Assembly: GCA_024762625.1 (NCBI GenBank)
Contig: JANTHA010000099.1
Coordinates: 1-7,767 of the forward strand
Direction of reading: 5' to 3'
DNA from: Thiotrichaceae bacterium
Lineage (GTDB): Bacteria; Pseudomonadota; Gammaproteobacteria; Thiotrichales; Thiotrichaceae
Length of the DNA: 7,767 nt
The notes under the pieces: generated by a model
Databases searched by the model: none
What the model saw: the letters and a program-made list of their open reading frames with translations, nothing else
What the model was told of the DNA's origin: nothing
Shown here: one piece after another, positions 1 through 5,617 of the stretch
Position numbering within the stretch: the first letter of the stretch is position 1
Layout of the letters: every line of letters begins with the position of its first letter
Position numbers and translations under genes: made by a program

Positions 1-36
1 ACTCGTAGTGCTCTGAAACGCTTCATGAACCGTTAA
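1..36 (+). CDS. 3' end of an unidentified upstream gene (partial)
   Basis: Frame 1 is open from the window edge and reads TRSALKRFMNR before a TAA stop at 34-36. The other two forward frames stop within the first 15 bases. A strong intrinsic terminator begins about 65 bases after the stop, which fits the end of a transcription unit. The short basic tail resembles the C-terminus of many DNA- or RNA-binding proteins, but eleven residues are too few to name a family. It could also be a chance open stretch. Confidence 0.4.
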   Translation, partial: TRSALKRFMNR

Positions 37-48
37 GACGTAGCTTTC

Positions 49-74
49 TCAAGCTTGCCCGGATGGAAGCTTGA
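49..74 (+). repeat. Inverted repeat (8-bp stem) after the first stop codon
   Basis: TCAAGCTT at 49-56 pairs with AAGCTTGA at 67-74 across a 10-base loop. It lies between the stop codon at 34-36 and the terminator at 102-140. No T-tract follows, so it is not itself a terminator; it may be a 3'-UTR stem that protects the RNA end. The heptamer CGTAGCT occurs on both sides of it, at 39-45 and 77-83. Confidence 0.4.
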
Positions 75-101
75 AGCGTAGCTATTTCGTTTTCGGAATA
101 T

Positions 102-140
102 AAAATGGGACTGAAGGTGATCTTCAGTCCCATTTTTTTT
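102..140 (+). terminator. Strong rho-independent terminator
   Basis: A perfect 15-bp stem (102-116 with 122-136) closes a 5-base loop, GTGAT, and runs into an unbroken tract of eight T at 133-140. The core of the stem, TGGGACTGAAG, is rich enough in G+C for efficient termination. It ends the transcript of the gene whose stop codon is at 34-36 and insulates the downstream leader region. Confidence 0.93.
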
Positions 141-153
141 GTGCTTGCATGTT

Positions 154-162
154 TGATATAAT
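154..162 (+). promoter_or_regulatory. Candidate extended -10 promoter (TGaTATAAT)
   Basis: A perfect -10 hexamer TATAAT at 157-162 is preceded by TG at 154-155, the extended -10 arrangement that can work without a good -35. The -35 position falls in the T-tract of the preceding terminator and has no consensus match. Transcription would start near base 169 and give a leader of roughly 275 bases before the gene at 444. Confidence 0.5.
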
Positions 163-330
163 GACGCGCTAAATCTATTCAATTGCCGCCCGGTGTGTCT
201 GTTTCCGGCTTAAAAAAGCCGAAAAAATCGAATTTATGAATGGTTTTGAGGTCTTATTTTAGGTAAGCCTACAAACATTTTGGATTAACTGGAATTTTAT
301 GAAAGATTGCCATGAGAAACATGCAAGCTA

Positions 331-358
331 TTGATTGTTTATGTGATATGACTATGAT
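331..358 (+). promoter_or_regulatory. Candidate sigma-70 promoter of the 417-residue protein gene
   Basis: TTGATT at 331-336 (four of six -35 consensus bases) is separated by 16 bases from TATGAT at 353-358 (five of six -10 bases). Transcription would begin near base 365, giving an untranslated leader of about 80 bases that includes the hairpin at 376-407. This is a better-spaced candidate than the extended -10 at 154-162; both may be used. Confidence 0.45.
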
Positions 359-443
359 GGCGAATTTATCATGCCACGCCTTCCAAAAGGAATCCTTGCC
401 AGGGCGTATATTAAAAAAACTGCTAATTATATGGAAATAAAGA

Positions 444-1697
444 ATGCTCTTGAATAAAAAAATGGGGTTGCTGTTTAAAGGCTTAACATTATTCTTTTTG
501 TTTGTGATTTCTTCTTCTTCATACGCCATGGTGTGGAAGGCGGAAAATACCTGGAATGATGTATGGGAAAAACGCTATCAGCATTGGGTTAAAAATAACT
601 GGACTGAAGATTTCTTCATGAATGAAAAGAAGCCCATTTATTACAAGTTTTCACATGATTGCGCCGATGCAGTTTACGCCATGAGACTGGTTTTCTCCTA
701 TGAATACAAATTACCTTTTGTGGTTCATAATGCAAGACGTCCGGGTAAAACCATCAGTAATGGCATGACAAGCTGGGATAAATATCCTGAACCTGTTCGC
801 GTACGTAAATTTATGGATTATGTGGCGGATATGACCAGTACAAAAACATTGCGGCATGATACCTATCCAATTGCACTGGATGACATTAAGCCGGGCGATG
901 TCTATGTTGCGCCTGGCGTGCATTCTTACCAGATAGTGAATATCACCGACACGGGTATCGCTGAAGTGATGTCGTCTACAACACCCAAGGCGCCCCGTTT
1001 TCTTGACCGAATCGCATCATTTCCATTTTATGTGCCGGAAGATACAAAGAATTTTAGCGATGGTTATCGACGCTTTATTCAGCCTCAGAATATCAGGAAG
1101 CCGCTTAGGAAGCAGCCTGGTTATGATATAGAACAATTCCAGATTGCAAGAACGGTCAATTACAATTATGTTCGCTTCACGGATATCATTGCGAGCGCTC
1201 TTGGTAAACGCAAGGAATCGCCAGATGAAAAAACACTCAGGTTAATGATTGCCTTGTGTATGTATGCAAATGACCGGGCCGTTTATGTTTATGACGCCCT
1301 TTGGCATTTGCAGGAGATACGAAAAAAGGGCAGACGTTGTATGACGCGTAGTGAATATGACAGTTATTCTACGCCGTCGCGCGATAGACGTTTAAAAGCC
1401 TTTTTCAGCGCCGTAAAAAACCACTATGACAAACATAAAAAATACCATCCCTGGACGCAACCTCAACGATGGGCTAAAACCCTTTTTTCGGTGACGCCGC
1501 CAAAGCCGGCTGAAACAAAAGAACTAAACGATTTTTGTCTGGTGCAAATGACCTTGGGGGAAAAATATTTCATCCCATTAAGGGAGTTGCGCCAGAACCT
1601 TGCCGCGGGCAAGGTGATTTCGGATCCAAATGCGCCGCTGGAATATCGCTGGGGAGCTCAGTTATCTCCCTATAAGCCACAATGTAAACAGTATTAG
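444..1697 (+). CDS. Exported protein with papain-like (NlpC/P60-type) Cys/His motifs, uncharacterised
   Basis: The 417-residue product begins with a Sec signal peptide: basic start MLLNKK, hydrophobic core at about 13-22, and a likely signal peptidase I site after SYA (residue 28). The mature protein of about 389 residues would be periplasmic or secreted. Its N-terminal half has the arrangement of a papain-fold amidase or peptidase: DCAD at 72-75 with possible nucleophile C73 at the start of a helix, then DIKPGDVYV (147-155) followed by GVH with H160 and a beta-rich stretch to SSTTP (177-181). The C-terminal half (about 230-417) is basic and aromatic-rich, with cysteines at 272, 299, 365 and 414 that could form disulfides in the periplasm. 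I recognise no named family, and the enzymatic role is inference. The start at 444 has GGA 8 bases upstream; M7 (462) is an alternative and would still leave a signal peptide. The gene has its own upstream promoter candidates and is probably monocistronic. Confidence 0.85.
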   Translation: MLLNKKMGLLFKGLTLFFLFVISSSSYAMVWKAENTWNDVWEKRYQHWVKNNWTEDFFMNEKKPIYYKFSHDCADAVYAMRLVFSYEYKLPFVVHNARRPGKTISNGMTSWDKYPEPVRVRKFMDYVADMTSTKTLRHDTYPIALDDIKPGDVYVAPGVHSYQIVNITDTGIAEVMSSTTPKAPRFLDRIASFPFYVPEDTKNFSDGYRRFIQPQNIRKPLRKQPGYDIEQFQIARTVNYNYVRFTDIIASALGKRKESPDEKTLRLMIALCMYANDRAVYVYDALWHLQEIRKKGRRCMTRSEYDSYSTPSRDRRLKAFFSAVKNHYDKHKKYHPWTQPQRWAKTLFSVTPPKPAETKELNDFCLVQMTLGEKYFIPLRELRQNLAAGKVISDPNAPLEYRWGAQLSPYKPQCKQY

Positions 1698-1978
1698 TCT
1701 AAGAAATTAAGATCCATAAACCGTTTGGCGGAATACCGCATTCTTTTGTTTTTTAAAATGTTTGATGAGGAAATACTGGTTATTCTGTATAGTGTGTGTG
1801 AAAATTAAAAAATATATTAATTGTTGTAAAAGTATTGGCGGCATTAACAGGATTCAATGCTATCCTGAACAAGGCAGATTTATAAGAATTGACTTTGCTG
1901 TAAGCATAGACGCAATTAAATGAGTTGTTTAAATTACTACTAGAACAAAAATAATAATCTACCGATTAAAACCGAAAA
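1698..1978 (+). promoter_or_regulatory. A+T-rich intergenic region expected to hold the glmU promoter
   Basis: No gene is visible; the longest ATG frame I checked (from 1758) is 16 codons. A promoter for glmU-glmS is expected here, but none is clear. One candidate is a -10 TATAGT at 1788-1793, with TTGATG at 1762-1767 upstream but at a poor 20-base spacing. The other is a -35-like TTGACT at 1889-1894 without a good -10 at 16-18 bases. The bases just before the glmU ATG are A-rich and lack a GGAG-type ribosome binding site. Confidence 0.4.
1728..1755 (+). terminator. Weak candidate terminator after the exported-protein gene
   Basis: GCGG (1728-1731) pairs with CCGC (1736-1739) around AATA, followed by a T-rich stretch (1741-1755) interrupted by C and G. 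The stem is only 4 bp, though all G-C, so termination here would be partial at best. It is the only terminator-like structure I see between the stop at 1695-1697 and glmU. Confidence 0.3.
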
Positions 1979-3394
1979 ATGAACCTAATTTCCATTATTC
2001 TTGCAGCAGGGCAGGGCACCCGTATGCAATCTTCATTGCCTAAAGTATTGCATCCGGTTGGCGGAAAGCCCATGTTGCAGCATGTAATCGATGCATGTCG
2101 TTCTCTTGATACATCTAATAATGTTATCGTTTATGGGCATGGCGGTGACCAGGTCAGGGAAATGATCGAATCTTCAGGCGCTCAACAGGATTTAAGCTGG
2201 GCGCAACAAAAAGAGCAAAAAGGCACCGGACACGCCGTACAGCAGGCGAAGGCTCATATTGATGACGATGCCGTAGTGATTATTGCCTATGGCGATGTAC
2301 CGCTGATCAAGGCGGATACGCTGGCTCGACTAGCCGGGCAGCTAAACAACGATTCAAGTTTGATTGTACTGACCACCATACTGGATGAGCCAGAAGGTTA
2401 TGGTCGAATTATCCGTAACCAGGATGGCAGAGTGGCGTCTATTGTTGAAGAGAAAGATGCGACCGATGAGCAACGCGCTATTAAGGAAGTCAATACCGGC
2501 TTTATCGCCGCTAGAGGTAAGGATTTAAAGCGCTGGTTGAGCCAGATCAGTCCGGATAACGCCCAGGCGGAATATTATCTGACTGATTGCGTTTCATTAG
2601 CGGTAGCGGAAGGCGCCAGGGTGGACGCTGTCATATGTGATGATCCCGTTGAGGTTCAAGGCGTGAACAATCGTTTGCAGCAGGCGCAACTGGAAAGAGC
2701 TTATCAGTTGTTACAGGCTGAAAAGCTGATGCGGCAAGGCGTAACCATTGTTGATCCTTCGCGTTGTGATATTCGAGGCGCGCTCATGGCGGGTAAGGAT
2801 GTGCTGATAGACGTGAATAATGTGTTTATCGGCGATGTCCGTCTGGGCGAAAATGTCACGATTGAACCTGGTTGTGTTATCCAGGATTGCCAGATCGGCG
2901 ATAATGTCACAATAAAAGCACATTCCGTACTGGAGTCGGCAATCATAGGCAATAACTGTGATGTCGGGCCATTTGCAAGAATCCGGCCGCAAACTGTTTT
3001 GAAGTCAAACGCCAAAGTAGGCAACTTTGTAGAGATTAAAAAATCAACGATTGGCGAAGGCAGTAAAGTCAGCCACCTGAGTTATATTGGCGATACCCAA
3101 ATGGGGGATGACGTTAATATCGGCGCAGGAACAATTACCTGCAACTATGATGGCGCCAATAAATTTCAGACGACTATCGGCGACAGGGTTTTTGTCGGTT
3201 CCGATACCCAGCTTGTAGCGCCTGTGACCATAGAAGACGGCGCAACCATTGGCGCAGGATCGACTATCACAAAGGACGCGCCAGAAAACGAATTAACCCT
3301 GTCTCGCTCCCGACAGATAACTATCAAGGGCTGGCGGCGTCCTGTCAAAAGAAAACAGCCTGAAAGCAACCGTTCAGAACAAAATCAGGAATAA
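1979..3394 (+). CDS. glmU: Bifunctional GlcNAc-1-P uridyltransferase / GlcN-1-P acetyltransferase
   Basis: GlmU acetylates glucosamine-1-phosphate with acetyl-CoA, then transfers UMP from UTP, giving UDP-GlcNAc for peptidoglycan and lipopolysaccharide in the cytoplasm. The N-terminal nucleotidyltransferase domain (about 1-230) has LAAGQGTRM (8-16), LPK with K22, GTGHAV (82-87), YGDVPL with metal ligand D106, and GVNN with N230. The C-terminal left-handed beta-helix (about 250-455) shows hexapeptide repeats and the acetyltransferase residues R336, K354, H366 (catalytic base), Y369, N389 and K395, each three beyond the E. coli number. It ends with GWRRPVK like the enteric protein, then adds about 15 polar residues, so the length is 471 against 456. 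The ATG at 1979 is fixed by the conserved N-terminus, although no clear Shine-Dalgarno sequence precedes it. It is co-transcribed with glmS, 6 bases downstream. No key residue is missing. Confidence 0.98.
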   Translation: MNLISIILAAGQGTRMQSSLPKVLHPVGGKPMLQHVIDACRSLDTSNNVIVYGHGGDQVREMIESSGAQQDLSWAQQKEQKGTGHAVQQAKAHIDDDAVVIIAYGDVPLIKADTLARLAGQLNNDSSLIVLTTILDEPEGYGRIIRNQDGRVASIVEEKDATDEQRAIKEVNTGFIAARGKDLKRWLSQISPDNAQAEYYLTDCVSLAVAEGARVDAVICDDPVEVQGVNNRLQQAQLERAYQLLQAEKLMRQGVTIVDPSRCDIRGALMAGKDVLIDVNNVFIGDVRLGENVTIEPGCVIQDCQIGDNVTIKAHSVLESAIIGNNCDVGPFARIRPQTVLKSNAKVGNFVEIKKSTIGEGSKVSHLSYIGDTQMGDDVNIGAGTITCNYDGANKFQTTIGDRVFVGSDTQLVAPVTIEDGATIGAGSTITKDAPENELTLSRSRQITIKGWRRPVKRKQPESNRSEQNQE

Positions 3395-3400
3395 AAAGTA

Positions 3401-5257
3401 ATGTGTGGAATAGTAGGGGCGATAGCGCAGCGCCCGGTTACCGAAATTTTGCTGGAAGGCCTGCGAAAGCTGGAATACCGCGGTTATGATTCTGCCGGTC
3501 TGGCCTTGTTGGATGACGATTCTGAAATTGTTCGCGTGCGCGCTCTGGGCAAGGTAGCTGAGCTTGAAAACAAGCTGGCGAAGGTTTCGCACGATGGAAC
3601 GCTTGGCATCTCTCACACCCGTTGGGCCACGCATGGCGAGCCAGCCGAGCGTAATGCGCATCCCCATATCAGTAAAGACAGAATCGCCGTGGTGCATAAT
3701 GGCATCATCGAAAATTATGAAATTCTGCGCGAAAAACTCCAATCCATGGGCTATGAATTCGAATCAGATACCGATACGGAAGTCGTCGCCCATTTAATCG
3801 AGTCCAATCTGGATGTGGGCGTTAGCCTGCTGGAAGCCGTAAAAAAATCGCTCAAAGAACTTCAGGGCGCTTATGCGTTAGGCGTTATATCAGCACAAAT
3901 GCCTGATGAACTGATCGTGGCGCGCCAGGGCAGCCCACTGGTCATTGGCCTCGGCATTGGTGAAAACTTTATTGCCTCTGACATTCAGGCCATTCTGCCA
4001 GTCACCAGTCGTTTCATATACCTTGAAAATGGCGATGTGGCGGTCGTGCGTCGCGATGGCGTAACGATCGAAGATGAAAAGGGTCAGCAGATTGAACGGG
4101 AAATTAAACAGTCAAAAGCCTGCTCGCTGGATTCGGAGCTGGGTGAATACCGCCATTTTATGCTCAAGGAAATCTATGAGCAGCCCCAGGCGGCGCAAAA
4201 AACGCTGGAAGGTCGTCTTGGGCGCAATACCATCAAGGACTGCATAGTCGTTAATGAGGATAGTCTTGCGTCTCATGGCGACGTACGCGACACGCTTGCG
4301 CGAGTTAAGGAAGTGCAAATCGTAGCTTGCGGCACCAGTTATCATGCGGGGTTGATTGCGCGTTACTGGATGGAAAGCCTCACTGACATCCCGTGTCATG
4401 TTGAAGTTGCGAGCGAGTACCGCTATCGCCGACAAGCGCCCAGAAAAGATGTGTTGTTCGTAACGATTTCACAATCAGGTGAAACCGCAGATACGCTGGC
4501 GGCGCTGGATAAAATTAAATCGCTGGGTTGTCTCGCGAGTTTAAGCATTTGTAATGTTGCGGAAAGTTCCCTGCAACGCGAGTCCGACTATTCGCTTTTG
4601 ACGATTGCCGGACCTGAAATCGGCGTAGCATCAACCAAGGCGTTTACAACACAACTGGTTGCCTTGCAATTGCTGATCGCATTATTAATGCAGGCAAGAA
4701 ACGACAATCAGGAGAAGATTGCAGAGCTGGTAGAGAACCTTAAAAAACTGCCTGCTCTACTGGAGCAGTCACTGGAGCATGATAAAGCCATCGAGCGCAT
4801 GTCAGAACAGTTTATCGAAAAGCACAATGCATTGTTCCTTGGTCGCGGCGATCAATATCCTGTCGCCATGGAAGGCGCGCTGAAGCTCAAGGAAATTTCT
4901 TACATCCATGCAGAAGCCTACCCCGCGGGCGAACTTAAACACGGCCCTTTGGCGCTGGTGGACAGTGAAATGCCGATCATCGCTGTGGCGCCCAATACCG
5001 CCCTGTTGGAAAAACTCAAGTCTAATCTCGAAGAAGTCCGTTCACGCGGCGGCGTACTCTATCTGTTCGCCGATAAGCGCGCGGGCATATCGCCGCAGGA
5101 TAATATTCAGGTAATCGAAATGGAGGAAGTGCCAGAAAGCATAGCGCCGATTATCTATACCATCCCGCTGCAATTGCTCTCTTACCATGTCGCTGTCTTC
5201 AAGGGGACTGACGTGGACAAGCCACGCAACCTGGCGAAATCGGTGACTGTTGAATAA
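3401..5257 (+). CDS. glmS: Glutamine:fructose-6-phosphate amidotransferase (isomerizing)
   Basis: GlmS makes glucosamine-6-phosphate from fructose-6-phosphate and glutamine, the entry step of amino-sugar synthesis. The start MCGIVGAIA places the nucleophile Cys2 (exposed after Met removal) at the head of the class II glutaminase domain (about 1-240), with RWATHG (74-79), HNGIIENY (99-106; N100 and G101 form the oxyanion hole) and D125. The isomerase half has two SIS domains: ACGTSYHAG (309-317), SQSGETADT (357-365) and ASTKAF (410-415) in the first, and MEGALKLKE (490-498; E491) with ELKHGPLAL (511-519; H514) in or near the second. The tail KPRNLAKSVTVE carries the fructose-6-phosphate lysine K613. 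Length is 618 against 609 in E. coli. A ribosome binding site AGGA (3387-3390) lies inside the end of glmU. The 6-base junction leaves no room for a glmS ribozyme or a long leader, so control is probably at the glmU promoter or by product inhibition. Confidence 0.98.
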   Translation: MCGIVGAIAQRPVTEILLEGLRKLEYRGYDSAGLALLDDDSEIVRVRALGKVAELENKLAKVSHDGTLGISHTRWATHGEPAERNAHPHISKDRIAVVHNGIIENYEILREKLQSMGYEFESDTDTEVVAHLIESNLDVGVSLLEAVKKSLKELQGAYALGVISAQMPDELIVARQGSPLVIGLGIGENFIASDIQAILPVTSRFIYLENGDVAVVRRDGVTIEDEKGQQIEREIKQSKACSLDSELGEYRHFMLKEIYEQPQAAQKTLEGRLGRNTIKDCIVVNEDSLASHGDVRDTLARVKEVQIVACGTSYHAGLIARYWMESLTDIPCHVEVASEYRYRRQAPRKDVLFVTISQSGETADTLAALDKIKSLGCLASLSICNVAESSLQRESDYSLLTIAGPEIGVASTKAFTTQLVALQLLIALLMQARNDNQEKIAELVENLKKLPALLEQSLEHDKAIERMSEQFIEKHNALFLGRGDQYPVAMEGALKLKEISYIHAEAYPAGELKHGPLALVDSEMPIIAVAPNTALLEKLKSNLEEVRSRGGVLYLFADKRAGISPQDNIQVIEMEEVPESIAPIIYTIPLQLLSYHVAVFKGTDVDKPRNLAKSVTVE

Positions 5258-5285
5258 AAATGCGTGGTTTGTCTGTTTGTAACGT

Positions 5286-5315
5286 TTGACATAATAAGAC
5301 AAATTTCTCTATTTC
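5286..5315 (+). promoter_or_regulatory. Candidate promoter with perfect -35 in the glmS-sulP gap
   Basis: TTGACA at 5286-5291 matches the -35 consensus in all six bases. Eighteen bases further on is TATTTC at 5310-5315, which matches only TAT of the -10 consensus. If active, it would start a transcript near base 5322 that crosses the hairpin at 5365-5400. The poor -10 keeps confidence low. Confidence 0.25.
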
Positions 5316-5364
5316 ATTGATTTCTAAGTACAGGAAAGTGTAAAGGAATAATACCGCGTAGATG

Positions 5365-5400
5365 TGTGAGGCTTGAAAATGGTCGGGGTAAGGCTTCACA
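5365..5400 (+). repeat. 10-bp hairpin in the glmS-sulP gap
   Basis: TGTGAGGCTT (5365-5374) pairs with AAGGCTTCACA (the ten bases 5391-5400) through 10 continuous pairs, two of them G-U, around a 16-base loop. In RNA the left arm contains GAGG (5368-5371), which could act as a ribosome binding site for an ATG at 5379 in the loop. This is the strongest structure in the gap apart from the sulP control region. No T-tract follows, so it is not a terminator. Confidence 0.4.
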
Positions 5401-5444
5401 AGGATGGGTGTAGCCATAGAAGAATCATGGTGAAGTCATCTTGA
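5379..5444 (+). CDS. Possible 21-residue small ORF or leader peptide (speculative)
   Basis: An ATG at 5379 preceded at 7 bases by GAGG opens a frame of 21 codons ending in TGA at 5442-5444. The product is basic, with H, K and R residues spread along it and one Cys. It lies inside and just after the 5365-5400 hairpin, so its start would be occluded when the stem forms. It has no recognised relative, and short frames of this size arise easily by chance. Confidence 0.15.
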   Translation: MVGVRLHKDGCSHRRIMVKSS

Positions 5445-5530
5445 AAATTCCTGCAACAAAAAGACCTTTCTAATATTCGCGGCGTTCTTGAGGCGTCTTT
5501 TATGGGGAAATATAAGGCGAAATAGCGCAT

Positions 5531-5548
5531 CACAAATTGTCCATTGTG
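5531..5548 (+). promoter_or_regulatory. Inverted repeat CACAA-N8-TTGTG at the sulP -35 region
   Basis: CACAA (5531-5535) and TTGTG (5544-5548) are inverted copies with an 8-base spacer. A second, overlapping small palindrome ACAA-A-TTGT covers 5532-5540. The position covers the -35 region of the proposed sulP promoter, where an operator would be expected. Short A/T-rich palindromes are common, so this is only a candidate. Confidence 0.25.
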
Positions 5549-5560
5549 GGTTTGTTCACA
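5545..5560 (+). promoter_or_regulatory. CRP-like palindrome TGTGG-N6-TCACA
   Basis: The 16 bases match the CRP half-sites TGTGA-N6-TCACA at nine of ten positions; the mismatch is G for A at 5549. It ends three bases before the proposed -10 hexamer. If the start is near 5576, its centre is at about -23, overlapping the core promoter, where a bound regulator would more likely repress than activate. Whether this organism has a CRP-family protein with this specificity is unknown from the window. Confidence 0.3.
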
Positions 5561-5569
5561 TGCTATGAT
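5561..5569 (+). promoter_or_regulatory. Candidate extended -10 promoter of sulP (TGcTATGAT)
   Basis: TATGAT at 5564-5569 matches five of six -10 bases and has TG at 5561-5562, the extended -10 motif. No good -35 lies at 16-18 bases. The expected start is near 5576, giving a leader of about 40 bases before the sulP ATG at 5618. It is the best promoter candidate for this gene. Confidence 0.5.
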
Positions 5570-5617
5570 CTAATTCCGTCAATTGAATTTCCTGGCTTTT
5601 ATTCGGTTGGATAAAAT

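Larger units (their letters stand above)
37..443 (+). other. Intergenic region with terminator, two promoter candidates and 5' leader
   Basis: No convincing gene lies here; an open frame on the opposite strand reaches into the signal-peptide region of the next gene and has no support. After the terminator there is an extended -10 (154-162). A small hairpin follows, with CGGCTT at 206-211 pairing AAGCCG at 216-221 around AAAA; it is followed by A rather than T, so it is not a + strand terminator. A second promoter candidate lies at 331-358. Further down, ACGCCTT at 376-382 pairs AGGGCGT at 401-407 (7 bp, one G-U), and its loop contains TTCC-AAAA-GGAA (381-392). This hairpin sits just upstream of the ribosome binding site of the 444 gene. 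Confidence 0.6.
5258..5617 (+). other. 360-base gap between glmS and sulP; no clear gene, several structures
   Basis: No open frame of useful length is present. In order it holds: an A+T-rich inverted repeat TTTGTCT (5268-5274) / AGACAAA (5297-5303) with a 22-base loop and T-rich follow-on, at most a weak terminator for glmS; a perfect -35 hexamer TTGACA (5286-5291); a 10-bp hairpin (5365-5400) overlapping a 21-codon frame; the repeat AAAAGAC (5459-5465) / GTCTTTT (5495-5501) with a 29-base loop; and the sulP promoter with palindromes (5531-5569). A near-direct repeat GGCGTTCTT / GGCGTCTTT lies at 5481-5500. Confidence 0.6.

Noticed and set aside
206..221. Hairpin CGGCTT-AAAA-AAGCCG considered as a terminator
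   Set aside because: It is followed by A residues on the + strand, and on the - strand by GGAAAC rather than a T-tract, so it lacks the required U-run in either direction.
269..529. 86-codon open frame on the - strand over the leader of the exported-protein gene
   Set aside because: It runs antisense into a well-formed signal peptide coding region, crosses two promoter candidates and has no recognisable domain. It is explained by the low G+C of the region.
1758..1808. 16-codon ATG frame in the gap before glmU
   Set aside because: Too short, with no recognisable features; chance occurrence in A+T-rich DNA is the simpler explanation.
2704..3024. Two overlapping - strand frames opposite glmU
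   Set aside because: They are antisense to the hexapeptide-repeat domain, whose regular codon pattern creates long open complementary frames.
3395..3400. glmS ribozyme or riboswitch upstream of glmS
   Set aside because: Only 6 bases separate glmU and glmS, and the upstream bases are conserved glmU coding sequence and its tail; there is no room for the ribozyme.
3374..3742. 122-codon open frame on the - strand over the start of glmS
   Set aside because: It lies opposite the highly conserved glutaminase domain of GlmS and has no motif; it is a shadow of the real gene.
5199..5417. - strand frames covering the end of glmS and the start of the gap
   Set aside because: They overlap conserved glmS codons, have no recognised motif and no ribosome binding site I could support.
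5481..5500. Near-direct repeat GGCGTTCTT / GGCGTCTTT as a possible tandem operator
   Set aside because: Only two imperfect copies are present, and there is no third copy or placement at a promoter to support a regulator site.
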